Shown here: positions 7,618 through 17,530 of the stretch, in pieces | Numbering within the stretch: position 1 is the first letter of the stretch | Layout: each line of letters starts with the position of its first letter | From: JADGNZ01 sp963715895 | Lineage (GTDB): Bacteria > Acidobacteriota > Thermoanaerobaculia > Gp7-AA8 | Reading direction: 5' to 3' | Assembly: GCA_963715895.1 (NCBI GenBank) | Contig: OY970284.1 | Coordinates: forward strand, 806,001-870,000 | Length of the DNA stretch: 64,000 nucleotides | Program-made: the position numbers and the translations under genes | The notes under the pieces: model-generated | What the model saw: only the letters and a program-made list of their open reading frames with translations | What the model was told of the DNA's origin: nothing | Databases searched by the model: none

Positions 7618-9421
7618 ACCGAAGCGGCACCAGTTTCGCCAGTTCGCCAAGCGCAACCACCGGCACATCACGTCGCGCCACCATGACGACGTCTTCACGC
7701 CCAAGCTGCGCGAGCGCCTCCATCTCGAACCCGCGCAACGACTGGTCGCACGCGCAATCGTTCTCCGGCGTCATGTAGTTCGCGATCACGCCGCCGATAT
7801 GCATCCCGCGCTGCGCGACCTCGGCGATGAGCCGTCTGCTCTCGGCAATGACAACCCGTTCCGGCCTTGTGACGACGATGACGCGTGTGGAATCGGAACG
7901 CATCGCTTCGTCGAGCGCATGAAGCGCGCGCGAAGCGCGGATCAGCTCTTCGCCGAGGGAGCCTGGGGGAATCAACTCGCGATAGCGGAGGAGGATGCGC
8001 ATGAACTCGCGCACCCACTCGCCGGCAGTCCGCGGCAAATCGATCAGCCGCAGGAAATGGCCGGTCGGCGCCGTGTCGACGATGATGGCCGCCTGCTCTT
8101 TGTCAGCGATGAGATCCGCCAGCCTCGTGATGGCAAACAGTTCGTCAGCACCGGGAGGAGCGATCTCGACCAGCTTCTTCATCGCATCGGCGTCGTAGGC
8201 AACGGTCATCCCGCCGGGGGTGATGGCACCGATGGCGCGCTCGATCTCTTCACCGAGACTGTCGCGGAATTGCCGCCACTTCGCGCGCGTATCGATGGTC
8301 TCTACTGTCAGATTCGCCGGCGGCGTTTGATGAGTGAAGACATCGCGAAGCGTATGCGCCGGATCGACGGAGATCACGGTGTACTTTTTGTCGGGCGACC
8401 GGGCCGCAAGCTGCAGCGCGATCGAAGCCGCGGAGGTCGTCTTGCCGACGCCGCCTTTTCCTGCGAGGAAGATGAGGCGCCCCAGAAGGAGCGCTGGCGT
8501 CTCTCCGATCTGTACATCAGAACCCCCGCGGGGGCGAGACGCCCCCGGGCCAGCCGGCGAGACGCCGGCGCTCCATTGTGAGATCGCCTCGGCCGTATCC
8601 AATGGAACACACGCTCGCGGTGCTTCCACGACATCCCCCAGCCTCCTGTGCGCTTGGGCGTCGCGTCCGCGGTCGCAATCGTCGTCCGCCACAGCACGAT
8701 TCAGGACCACGAACGGCACGTCGATCCCGTCGGCGCGCACGTCGCGCACGAGCCGTTCCGTCTGCTCAAGCACCCACGGCTCCGACAACGCCACGGCCAC
8801 AAACGCCGCGCGCACCGGATCGGTGAGCAGACCGCGGCGGCGCTTCGCCTCGGCATCGAACTGTTCGATGAAGGCATCCATCGCGTCGCGAACGTTGCGC
8901 CGGGTGAACTGCCGCACCATCCCCCGATGCTTGGCTTGCATCGAATCGAGCGCCTCCGAAAACTTATGGAAGTGATCGGCGGAGGACAGCATCCGCAGCG
9001 TATGTCCCGTCGGCGCTGTATCGACGACGATCGTCGCATCGGCGTTTTCTTCCGCTAACTCGCCGATGCGCATCCACGCCATCAACTCGTCGACGCCGGG
9101 AAGCGACAGTTCGAAAAACCGGCGCAGTTCTTCTTTGTCGAGATACGTCCCTCGGTCGCCGAGCTCGAGGAAGCTCTCGAGGTTACGGTCCAAAAATCGG
9201 CTGTACAGCGCGCTTGCGTCGAGCGCCTCGGTACGCAACTCGCCGCGCAGGATGTCGCCGAGGTTCGAGGCGGGATCGGTCGTGAATAGAATTACAAGGC
9301 GGGACTTCGAGAGATGCAGTGCCGCCGCGATCGAGATCGTGGTCTTGCCGACGCCGCCCTTGCCGCCAATCAGGATTACGCGGCGTCCGGCGAGACGGTC
9401 GAACGCCGCCGCCAGCGTCAC
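7604..9421 (-). CDS. Double-domain ArsA/Get3-type ATPase
   Basis: 605 residues with a GTG start that overlaps the gvpG stop (GTGA at 9418-9421), so translation is probably coupled. Two complete ATPase halves are present: P-loop GGKGGVGKTT at about residues 19-28 with switch DTAPTGHTLRML, and P-loop AGKGGVGKTT near residue 318 with DTAPTGHFLRLI. ArsA couples ATP hydrolysis to metalloid export and Get3 delivers tail-anchored proteins. No arsB, arsC or ArsA-type cysteine cluster is evident, so a chaperone-like role with the neighbouring Gvp-type proteins is plausible but inferred. The inter-domain linker carries a double hairpin repeat (8529-8569). Confidence 0.88.
   Translation of the reverse strand: MTLAAAFDRLAGRRVILIGGKGGVGKTTISIAAALHLSKSRLVILFTTDPASNLGDILRGELRTEALDASALYSRFLDRNLESFLELGDRGTYLDKEELRRFFELSLPGVDELMAWMRIGELAEENADATIVVDTAPTGHTLRMLSSADHFHKFSEALDSMQAKHRGMVRQFTRRNVRDAMDAFIEQFDAEAKRRRGLLTDPVRAAFVAVALSEPWVLEQTERLVRDVRADGIDVPFVVLNRAVADDDCDRGRDAQAHRRLGDVVEAPRACVPLDTAEAISQWSAGVSPAGPGASRPRGGSDVQIGETPALLLGRLIFLAGKGGVGKTTSAASIALQLAARSPDKKYTVISVDPAHTLRDVFTHQTPPANLTVETIDTRAKWRQFRDSLGEEIERAIGAITPGGMTVAYDADAMKKLVEIAPPGADELFAITRLADLIADKEQAAIIVDTAPTGHFLRLIDLPRTAGEWVREFMRILLRYRELIPPGSLGEELIRASRALHALDEAMRSDSTRVIVVTRPERVVIAESRRLIAEVAQRGMHIGGVIANYMTPENDCACDQSLRGFEMEALAQLGREDVVMVARRDVPVVALGELAKLVPLRSITL
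8529..8569. repeat. Two tandem GC hairpins inserted in the ArsA-like linker
   Basis: CGGGGGCG-AGA-CGCCCCCG (8529-8547) is followed by GCCGGCG-AGA-CGCCGGC (8553-8569); both hairpins share the GGCG-AGA-CGCC core. They are read in frame as part of the linker SAGVSPAGPGASRPRG between the two ATPase halves, where neither fold would be disturbed. This has the look of a REP-like palindromic element that entered a coding region. Confidence 0.7.
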
Positions 9422-9732
9422 TGCCCGTATCCGGTGTAGATGCCGACGCCGCTGTCGCCGTCATCATCGCCGCGCTGCTGCCGCGCCATCTCTTCGCGGC
9501 GCGCACGGATATCGCGGAGGGCCTGGAAGACCTGCGCCTCCTGCACCGTGTACTCCTCTTCGCTGATGTCGCCGACCTCCAGCATCATCTGCAGCTCGAT
9601 GAGCCGTTCTTTCCACGGCTGATCGTTCAACAACTCCTCGTTCGCCATCGTCTGGATCTGTTTCATGATCCAGTTGAACCCCGCGATCGGGAGCTTGATT
9701 GGGATCATGAGGATGTCGTCGAGAAGGAACAT
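9418..9732 (-). CDS. gvpG: Gas vesicle protein GvpG family
   Basis: 104 residues from the ATG at 9730-9732 (MFLLDDILMIPIKLPIAGFNWI). The N-terminal hydrophobic helix 'MF..DDil..P...p' followed by ELQMMLEVGDISEEEYTVQEA is the GvpG signature. GvpG is an accessory protein of gas-vesicle assembly. It lies between gvpF/L (87 bp upstream) and the ArsA-like ATPase (4-bp overlap). No GvpA shell protein is encoded in the window. Confidence 0.85.
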   Translation of the reverse strand: MFLLDDILMIPIKLPIAGFNWIMKQIQTMANEELLNDQPWKERLIELQMMLEVGDISEEEYTVQEAQVFQALRDIRARREEMARQQRGDDDGDSGVGIYTGYGQ

Positions 9733-9733
9733 G

Positions 9734-9819
9734 GTTGTGCGGGTTGCTGGGTTGCTGGGTTGCTGGGTTGCTGGGTGGATCAAGCAACCCTGCAACCTAG
9801 CAACTTAGCAACCTTGCAA
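9734..9819. repeat. Inverted repeat of GGGTTGCT words within the gvp-type operon
   Basis: Four to five head-to-tail GGGTTGCT units (about 9741-9775) are followed within a few bases by a complementary run of CTAGCAAC/CTTGCAAC-type units (about 9781-9819). It spans nearly all of the gvpF-gvpG gap and ends at the gvpF stop codon. The mRNA would form a long imperfect stem. It resembles the middle part of the element at 56985-57168, which uses the same word. Confidence 0.75.
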
Positions 9820-10614
9820 CTACCGCTCCGCTCTCTCCAGCTTCAGCCGGATGTTCACGAAGTTATACGGCGGCCACGGACCGGTGTAGAGAAACGACAG
9901 CTTGTTCTCGTATTTTTTGGCGATGTCGGTGATCTGATCATCGAAGGTCTTCGTCTTCTCGCGGTCGACGAGGAATGCGGCGTTCAGGATCATCTTGTCG
10001 CCGATCGGCTTGTTCGATCGTGATGCGATCGCCGCGTCGCGCAGCGTTTCATAGATCTCGCTGACGTACGCATCCGCTTTTGCTTGTAGCGCAGACTCGA
10101 CCACGCGGCCAAGCTGCATGCGCGAGAAGTATGTGGAGGTCGAAGTATTCGACTGAATCTCTTCCTTCAGCCGGCGGATCTCCTCGTTCTCGTTCTCGAT
10201 TTCGCGGACGACCTGATCCTTGTCCCAGTTCACTTTCAGGCCGAACTCGATTTTCCCGTCCATCTTCTGCAACACGTCGGAGAGCGCGTCATAGGTCCCC
10301 TTGAGGAACTCCTTGATGTCGTTCTCGGTGCGGAAGACCGTGCCGAAGCTCATCGGCAGCACGGTGAAATCCTTCATCACCAGCTCGTTGACATGCTCGT
10401 GGGCGAGGGCGTTTTCGCGTGTCGGATCGAAGACGATCAGCGGGCAGTTGGAGACGACGGCCGCGAACTCCTTGTAAGGAACGGTGTAGACCTTGTCGCC
10501 CCGTCCGCCGATGCCGACAGGCCCGAAGTCGCGCGGGATATCCGTTTTGATGATGCAGTAAACGTACTTCCCTTGCTCCGTTTCGGGCTGCTTCGCCTGT
10601 GCTTGATCTTCCAT
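9820..10614 (-). CDS. Gas vesicle protein GvpL/GvpF family
   Basis: 264 residues from the ATG at 10612-10614 (MEDQAQAKQPETEQGKYVYC). Family features are the opening KYVYCIIK strand, VPYKEFAAVVSNCP, the ALAHEHVNELVMKDFTVLPM segment with SFGTVF, and a C-terminal ferredoxin-like domain ending FLYTGPWPPYNFVNI. GvpF/L are accessory proteins that interact with GvpA during vesicle nucleation. This is the first gene of a leftward gvpF/L-gvpG-ArsA-like operon, divergent from mutY. Confidence 0.9.
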   Translation of the reverse strand: MEDQAQAKQPETEQGKYVYCIIKTDIPRDFGPVGIGGRGDKVYTVPYKEFAAVVSNCPLIVFDPTRENALAHEHVNELVMKDFTVLPMSFGTVFRTENDIKEFLKGTYDALSDVLQKMDGKIEFGLKVNWDKDQVVREIENENEEIRRLKEEIQSNTSTSTYFSRMQLGRVVESALQAKADAYVSEIYETLRDAAIASRSNKPIGDKMILNAAFLVDREKTKTFDDQITDIAKKYENKLSFLYTGPWPPYNFVNIRLKLERAER

Positions 10615-10661
10615 GTTGAGGGGCCTCGCGTGGATGGAGCAAAGCATACAATACAAGCGAA

Positions 10662-11684
10662 TTGTCAGCTCGCCGCCTGGTCCCCCTGACCGAGTCGTGG
10701 TTCCGCAAGAACCAACGCCTCCTGCCATGGCGCGACGGATACGATCCGTACCGTGTCTGGGTCTCCGAGGTCATGCTCCAGCAGACCAGGATGGAGGTCG
10801 TGCTGGGGTATTACCAGCGGTTCATCGCGCGCTTTCCGACGGTTGCGAAACTGGCGCGTGCGAGTATCGATGACGTGACCGCCGCGTGGTCGGGCCTGGG
10901 CTACTACCGCCGCGCACAGATGCTTCGCGACGGAGCGATCGACGTGATGACACGCTTCGGCGGCGTAATCCCGGCGACCGTCGACGAACTGATGACCATC
11001 GCGGGCATCGGACGCTACACGGCGGGAGCGATCGCCTCGATCGCACACGGCCGGCGCGAGCCGATCGTCGACGGCAACGTCGCCCGTATCGTGGCACGCT
11101 TGTTTGCGATCGAAGCTCCGCTCGGTTCGCCCGCCCTGATGCGCGAGGCGTGGTATCAGGCCGAAGTAATGGTGGCGTCGTCAAAGTCGCCGCGCGATTT
11201 CAACCAAGGGCTCATGGAGCTCGGCGCGCTCATTTGCACGCCGCGCAAACCGCTGTGCGGGCAATGTCCGCTGCGCCGCCAGTGTGCCGCATTTCTAAGC
11301 GGACGCGTCGAAGAGCTCCCTCGGTCGAAAACTAAAACGGCCACGCGCGAGCTTTGCATCCCACTCTACCTGGTCATCGACCGCGACGGCCGCGTGCTCA
11401 TGCGCCGCGAGTCAGGGCAGCTCATGCGCGGCATGTTCCACCTCCCTCACGGCGACACGACGTTGTTGACGGGCACACCGTTGCGGATCGGCGCTTCGAC
11501 AGCTCTTGGAACGTTCCGGCACACGGTCACCAATCGCCGAATCACCTTTGAGGTCTTCGCCGTCATCCGGCGCCCGCGCACGCTATCAGGCGAATACGCC
11601 TGGATCGTTCCGGACGCTCTCGGGAGCATCCCGCATCCGTCGTACGTGCGCAAAGCGTTACGACTTGCCGGAATCGGCAAGTAA
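10662..11684 (+). CDS. mutY: A/G-specific adenine glycosylase MutY
   Basis: 340 residues. A TTG at 10662 is the best available start; there is no nearby in-frame ATG. It removes adenine mispaired with 8-oxoguanine. Visible elements are LPWRDGYDPYRVWVSEVMLQ (catalytic Glu in SEVMLQQTR), the helix-hairpin-helix TIAGIGRYTAGAIASIAHG, VDGNVARIVAR with the catalytic Asp, and the 4Fe-4S cluster cysteines C-x6-C-x2-C-x5-C in the segment CTPRKPLCGQCPLRRQC. A NUDIX-like C-terminal domain (LYLVIDRDGRVLMRRESGQL) follows, as expected for the 8-oxoG sensing part. Confidence 0.96.
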   Translation: MSARRLVPLTESWFRKNQRLLPWRDGYDPYRVWVSEVMLQQTRMEVVLGYYQRFIARFPTVAKLARASIDDVTAAWSGLGYYRRAQMLRDGAIDVMTRFGGVIPATVDELMTIAGIGRYTAGAIASIAHGRREPIVDGNVARIVARLFAIEAPLGSPALMREAWYQAEVMVASSKSPRDFNQGLMELGALICTPRKPLCGQCPLRRQCAAFLSGRVEELPRSKTKTATRELCIPLYLVIDRDGRVLMRRESGQLMRGMFHLPHGDTTLLTGTPLRIGASTALGTFRHTVTNRRITFEVFAVIRRPRTLSGEYAWIVPDALGSIPHPSYVRKALRLAGIGK

Positions 11685-11706
11685 TCGCTTGTTGTTCGCG
11701 CACAGC

Positions 11707-12279
11707 ATGAGACTTCCGATTGCCGTCGTACTGCTGGCCGCGGTCACCACCCTGCACGCCCAAGCCCACAACTACACGATCACCAAAGGCGGCAACAACA
11801 TCGCCTCGTTTCACGCCGAAGACACGTATGACGCGTTCGACGGAAAGACCAGCGATGTTGCGGGGACCATCGTCGCCGATCCGGCCAACCCCGCCGCCGC
11901 GAGCGTGCAGGTAACCATCAACGTCGACGCCCTCGATACCGGAGTCGGACTACGCAACAAAGAGATGCGCGAGCGCTACCTGGAGACGAACAAGTTCGGC
12001 ACGGCCTCGTTCAAGTCGGTCAGCGTTACCGGTCCGGCATCGGTTGCCCCCAACCAGCCTGCCGACATCAGCGTCACCGGCGACATGACCCTTCACGGCG
12101 TCACGAAGCGAATGACTATCCCGGTACGCGTGGTCCTGAGTCCTGACGGCCGCGTCCACGCCACGACGACCTTCAAGATCCACATGCCCGACTTCGGCAT
12201 CAGCGTCCCGCACAACATCCTGGTGACGGTCAACGACGAGGTGCCGGTGAAATTGGATGTGTGGGGGGTCGAGAGATGA
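11707..12279 (+). CDS. YceI-family periplasmic lipid-binding-fold protein
   Basis: 190 residues from the ATG at 11707 (MRLPIAVVLLAAVTTLHAQA signal peptide). The mature part matches the YceI fold: VQVTINVDALDTGVGLRNKE, then YLETNKFGTASFKS, VTGDMTLHGVTKRMTIPV and a final strand FGISVPHNILVTVNDEV. YceI proteins are eight-stranded lipocalin-like barrels that bind isoprenoid chains. The stop overlaps the start of the antitoxin gene (ATGA, 12276-12279). Confidence 0.9.
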   Translation: MRLPIAVVLLAAVTTLHAQAHNYTITKGGNNIASFHAEDTYDAFDGKTSDVAGTIVADPANPAAASVQVTINVDALDTGVGLRNKEMRERYLETNKFGTASFKSVSVTGPASVAPNQPADISVTGDMTLHGVTKRMTIPVRVVLSPDGRVHATTTFKIHMPDFGISVPHNILVTVNDEVPVKLDVWGVER

Positions 12280-12551
12280 AACATACGACCTACGCTAAAG
12301 CGCAAGCGAACCTGAAGGAGTTGCTCGACGACGTGGTTGAGGGCGGCGAGCCGGTAATCGTCCGGCAAGGAAAGAGACGTAACGTGGCGTTCATTTCCAC
12401 AAGGGACCTTCGCGGTCTGCTCGAGACCATTCATCTGCTCCGCTCGCCCAACAACGCCCGACGACTTCTGGACTCCTTGGAGCGATCGAAGCGCGGGGAA
12501 GGAGAGCCGAAGACGGTGGAGCAACTGCGCGCAGAGTTTGGGTTGGACTAA
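12276..12551 (+). CDS. Phd/YefM-family antitoxin, no toxin partner seen
   Basis: 91 residues. The start at 12276 overlaps the yceI stop. MKHTTYAKAQANLKELLDDV, then VIVRQGKRRNVAFIS, is the Phd/YefM DNA-binding fold; the C-terminal half (SPNNARRLLDSLERSK) resembles the toxin-binding region of YefM. Such antitoxins usually precede a YoeB/RelE or Doc toxin, but the next gene (12564) encodes a 910-residue secreted protein. It is an orphan antitoxin or a regulator. Confidence 0.85.
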   Translation: MKHTTYAKAQANLKELLDDVVEGGEPVIVRQGKRRNVAFISTRDLRGLLETIHLLRSPNNARRLLDSLERSKRGEGEPKTVEQLRAEFGLD

Positions 12552-12563
12552 AATCTCCCCCAA

Positions 12564-15296
12564 ATGCTCGGGCGTGTGGCGGTCGCGATCTCAATCCTCC
12601 TTCTCTTTCCTGCCGCCGCTTTCCCTCAATGCAATCTCTCCCAGGTCGCCAGCATCCCCTTCCGCGCCTCCTATCTCGACCTGGCCGTTGACGGCAACGA
12701 CCTATGGGCGGCCACCTCGTACGGCCTCTCGCTTTACGACCGCAGCGTCGATCCTCCCGCTCTCGTGGCGTCGCTTCCGTTGCCGGGAATCACCCACGTC
12801 GTGCGAGCCACCAACGGCCGGGCGTACGCAGGCAGCGGAACGACTCTGTACGTCGTCAACAAGAACGGCCGGTCGCTGCAACTCGTGCGGGGCATCGACG
12901 CCGGCGCGACGATCAACGACCTGCTCCTGACGACGCTCGATCTCTACGTCGCCACCGCGAATGGACTGTCGCAGTGGGACCTGCTCGACCCGACGACGCC
13001 ATCGAAGACGCCGGCCGCCTTAGTGACCAGCCGGGCGAACGTGCAATCACTCGCTCTGAACGGTTCCACTCTATTCGCCGCGGACGGCGACTCATCGATC
13101 GAAGCGTTCAACATCAGCATCCCGTCGATTCCGAACGGCCTCGGTACGATTGCATCGCTGGCGGGCTCGATCGCCGTCAATGCAACCGGCGGCCGGCTTT
13201 ACGTCTCCGACGGTCAGCAAACCGACATCTTCGTGAACATCGACGGCGGCGGAGGAACGGCGGTCAAAGCGGCCAGCGATTCTTTCGGTGCCGTGTCGAT
13301 CACGCCGATCACTTCCACTGCGATCTTCGCCGCCGGCGCCGACCGCCAGGTCCGGGCCTTCGACCTCAGTTCGGCGGCCGCTCCGGTCGAGCTGTCGCGC
13401 GCGCAGCTCCAACCGAGCGGCGGCAACGTCAATCGCATCGGCCGCATCGCCGCCCTGTCGAATCGTCTCTATGTCGCCGGCGGCGATCTCGGACTTCTGA
13501 CCTATGACACGACTTCGTTCCAGCCGTCGTTCCCCGTGCGTAGCTACGCCACAGGCGCCGCGACGTCCGTCGTCTCTCTCGGTACCGCTGCTTATGTTTC
13601 CCGGGCCTCGGGCGGAATCACCGAATTCGGCCAGTCGGCAAACGGCACGCTTACGCAGCTCCGCTCGTGGGACAACGGCATCGACATCGTCCGCGATGGC
13701 GGCAATGCCTTCCTCCTGACCACCTCCGGGGCGATCGCATCGTTCTGGGCGCTCAGCTCTGCCACACCAACACTCGTCTCAACATTGACCCTGCGCGCAC
13801 CGATCGCTTCTGCCGTCCTGGCCGGAACGACCGGCTACTTCGTTCTGAGCGAAGCCACCGGCAACACGCTCTGGTCGTCCGATCTGGCGCCGGTCACGCC
13901 GGCCGCGCTGCAGATCACGCTGACCGGAGTGAATCCGTCGTTCATTGCACGCTCCGGTTCGGCGCTGGCACTTGCCGAGCTCCGCGCCGACGGCACGACA
14001 TCGATTTCTTATTTCGCGTCGGCGGACTTCACGAAAACACCTCTGACCATGACAGTGAACGGTCTGGCCACGGGCGGAATCGCCCTTTCCGGCTCGATGG
14101 CGGCGGCATCGACATTCAGCGGTGTAAGCGTCCTCGATTTTGCCGGCGGCACCACCACCCTCCTGCCGCAGTCGAGCGGCGCCATCGCTCGGAGCCTTGC
14201 CTTCGCCGGAACGACGCTGGTCGAAGCGACCGATACCTCCCTGCTGATCTGGAACACCCAAACCCGGACGCTGACGAAACAGTTCGCACTCCCGGCAGTG
14301 CCGGTAACCGTGCATGTCGGTCCCGACAATGCCGTAGCCGACCTTGCCACCGAAGACGGCATCACCACCGCGCAGCTCGCCGGTACGACGCGGATGCCGT
14401 CACTCCTCTATGCGGCTAACGGCAACTCCTATTACAAGAAGCTCGTCGCCGGCAGTCAGCGGCTCTACTTCTTCGACGGCCGCAACGTCGACGTCTTCAC
14501 GAACACGATGCAGTCGACCGGCTCGATCCGGACACCGCTGATCGTCGACGTGGCGGCCAGCGACAGCGGCGCCTTCACCATCCATAACAACCTGAACGTG
14601 ATGTCCTACGGCCGCGAGGGAAACACGATCGCAACGGCCGCCATCAGTGAAGGCTCGGATGCGCAGGCGCAATCGATCGCCACAGCAGGCGGAGCGGCAT
14701 GGGCGTCGATTTTCGTTCACTGCCAGAGCAGCGGCTGCGAGGGAAAGACGATCGTCTTTGATCCGAAGAGCGCCTTCGCCCAGACGGCGACCATGACCGG
14801 CGCGGTGCGCGATCTCGTGACCAGCGGTACGCGCGCCTATGTCCTGACAGAGCTCCCCAACGAGGTGCGCGTGGTCGACATCAGCGATCCCGCCCACCCC
14901 GCGGTTCTCGTCACTCATCTCAGCGAAGGCTCGCAGGCGCCGCGCGCCATCGCCTTTGCCAACGGCACGGTCTACGTTCTCGGCGAAAAGCTCTACAGCT
15001 ACTCATCGACTGATTTATCAACAATCAACGCTCAGTTGACCTCGTACGTCACCGATCCGGCAAGCGGTGTGACCTACATCGATCAGCATCTCCGCGGCGA
15101 TGGCACCTGCGTCGCCATCACCGGACGCCAGTTCTCGCCGCAGTTCCTCACGGGAACCCCGGCTATCACCGCTCCGGCGGTGGGCCGCTTCGTCGCCACA
15201 CAGCCAGGAACGTTCTATTTCCTGACGGACTACTCGCTCGAGATCTGGTCGGCCAAACCGTTGCCCCTGCCGCCGCGGCACCACGCGACGCGGTAG
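12564..15296 (+). CDS. Large secreted protein with predicted beta-propeller repeats
   Basis: 910 residues with a clear signal peptide (VAVAISILLLFPAAAFPQC). The mature protein consists of repeating beta-rich units of about 40-50 residues of the type 'l.vaGgdlGLltyDts' and 'VRVVDISDPAHPAVLVTH', the latter being an LVIVD-type repeat typical of bacterial cell-surface beta-propellers. No catalytic motif was recognised. Two later cysteines (FVHCQSSGCEG) may form a disulphide. It is probably extracellular or surface-bound, function unknown. The enoyl-CoA hydratase gene follows 10 bp later but appears functionally unrelated. Confidence 0.75.
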   Translation: MLGRVAVAISILLLFPAAAFPQCNLSQVASIPFRASYLDLAVDGNDLWAATSYGLSLYDRSVDPPALVASLPLPGITHVVRATNGRAYAGSGTTLYVVNKNGRSLQLVRGIDAGATINDLLLTTLDLYVATANGLSQWDLLDPTTPSKTPAALVTSRANVQSLALNGSTLFAADGDSSIEAFNISIPSIPNGLGTIASLAGSIAVNATGGRLYVSDGQQTDIFVNIDGGGGTAVKAASDSFGAVSITPITSTAIFAAGADRQVRAFDLSSAAAPVELSRAQLQPSGGNVNRIGRIAALSNRLYVAGGDLGLLTYDTTSFQPSFPVRSYATGAATSVVSLGTAAYVSRASGGITEFGQSANGTLTQLRSWDNGIDIVRDGGNAFLLTTSGAIASFWALSSATPTLVSTLTLRAPIASAVLAGTTGYFVLSEATGNTLWSSDLAPVTPAALQITLTGVNPSFIARSGSALALAELRADGTTSISYFASADFTKTPLTMTVNGLATGGIALSGSMAAASTFSGVSVLDFAGGTTTLLPQSSGAIARSLAFAGTTLVEATDTSLLIWNTQTRTLTKQFALPAVPVTVHVGPDNAVADLATEDGITTAQLAGTTRMPSLLYAANGNSYYKKLVAGSQRLYFFDGRNVDVFTNTMQSTGSIRTPLIVDVAASDSGAFTIHNNLNVMSYGREGNTIATAAISEGSDAQAQSIATAGGAAWASIFVHCQSSGCEGKTIVFDPKSAFAQTATMTGAVRDLVTSGTRAYVLTELPNEVRVVDISDPAHPAVLVTHLSEGSQAPRAIAFANGTVYVLGEKLYSYSSTDLSTINAQLTSYVTDPASGVTYIDQHLRGDGTCVAITGRQFSPQFLTGTPAITAPAVGRFVATQPGTFYFLTDYSLEIWSAKPLPLPPRHHATR

Positions 15297-15305
15297 CATT
15301 CCACC

Positions 15306-16064
15306 ATGCCGAAGATCACCTTCTCTTCCGACGCGAATGCGTACCGGATCACGCTCTCCGATCCACCGCTGAACATTCTCGATGTGGCCATGCTCGACGA
15401 GCTGCGCGACGCCATTGCCCGCGTCGCACACGACCGGCACGCTCTGATCATCGACGCGCAGGGGGAGAAGGCATTCTCCGCCGGCGCGAGCGTGCAGGAC
15501 CACCTCGGCGATCGCGTGGCCACGATGCTCGGCCACTTCCACGACTGCTTCCGGATGCTGGCGAAACTCGACGTCGTCACCATCGCCCTCGTACGCGGCG
15601 CGGCGCTCGGCGGCGGCTGTGAGCTGGCACTCGCATGCGACTTTGTTCTGGCCTCAGACCGTGCGAAATTCAGCCAGCCTGAAATCAACCTCGGCGTCTT
15701 TCCGCCGGTGGCCGCCTACCAGCTCTCACGCCAGCTCGCTCCGCGGAAAGGCCTTGAGCTCCTCTTGACAGGCGACGTCATCGACGCGGCCGCCGCGGAG
15801 CGCCTGGGGCTCGTCAACGCCGTCTTTCCGTTCATCGAATTCGATGTGCGCGCCGAGGAGTGGGTGGGGCGTTTGTATCGGCAGAGCGCATCATCGCTGA
15901 GGCTTGCAAAACGCGCCTTCCGTCTCGCGCAGGACGCCGATTTCAACGAGCGGCTTGGAGACGTCGAACGCCTCTATCTCGACGAGCTGATGCAAACCAG
16001 CGACGCCAACGAGGGCCTGAACGCCTTCATCGAGAAGCGGAAACCGGTGTGGAGCGGGCGCTGA
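15306..16064 (+). CDS. Enoyl-CoA hydratase/isomerase family protein
   Basis: 252 residues with the crotonase fold: DPPLNILDVAMLDELRDAI at the N-terminus, FSAGASVQDHLGD for the first oxyanion-hole strand, and VRGAALGGGCELALACDFVL for the second, followed by EINLGVFPP. The NILDxAM start and the ASVQDHL loop resemble dienoyl-CoA hydratases of the cyclohexa-1,5-dienecarbonyl-CoA type, but without benzoyl-CoA genes nearby that subgroup call is tentative. It acts in CoA-thioester metabolism in the cytoplasm. Confidence 0.85.
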   Translation: MPKITFSSDANAYRITLSDPPLNILDVAMLDELRDAIARVAHDRHALIIDAQGEKAFSAGASVQDHLGDRVATMLGHFHDCFRMLAKLDVVTIALVRGAALGGGCELALACDFVLASDRAKFSQPEINLGVFPPVAAYQLSRQLAPRKGLELLLTGDVIDAAAAERLGLVNAVFPFIEFDVRAEEWVGRLYRQSASSLRLAKRAFRLAQDADFNERLGDVERLYLDELMQTSDANEGLNAFIEKRKPVWSGR

Positions 16065-16078
16065 TCGAGCTCACGTCG

Positions 16079-16156
16079 ATGGTGATCGGACTGAAGCTTC
16101 TCTCGATCGTCGCGCTGGCCTCGTACCTCACCGCCTTCGCAATGAGACGGCGGTGA
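16079..16156 (+). CDS. Possible 25-residue single-span membrane peptide
   Basis: The frame encodes MVIGLKLLSIVALASYLTAF followed by AMRRR and a stop: one hydrophobic helix with a positively charged end. It begins 15 bp after the hydratase stop and lacks a strong ribosome-binding site. It may be a real small membrane protein or chance; no family was recognised. Confidence 0.3.
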   Translation: MVIGLKLLSIVALASYLTAFAMRRR

Positions 16157-16183
16157 ACCTTCCCGTGTTGCGGCAAGCGAGCT

Positions 16184-17509
<1,326 letters not shown>

Positions 17510-17530
17510 GCGAGGCATTCTCAGGCAGCG

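Noticed and set aside
7469..8581. 370-codon plus-strand frame overlapping eno and the ArsA-like gene
   Set aside because: It spans the 3' ends of two convergent real genes in other frames and has R/H/D-rich composition without a domain.
7604..9421. Arsenical pump ATPase of an ars operon
   Set aside because: No arsB, arsC, arsD or arsR is adjacent and the ArsA-type cysteine cluster is not evident; the gvp-type context points elsewhere.
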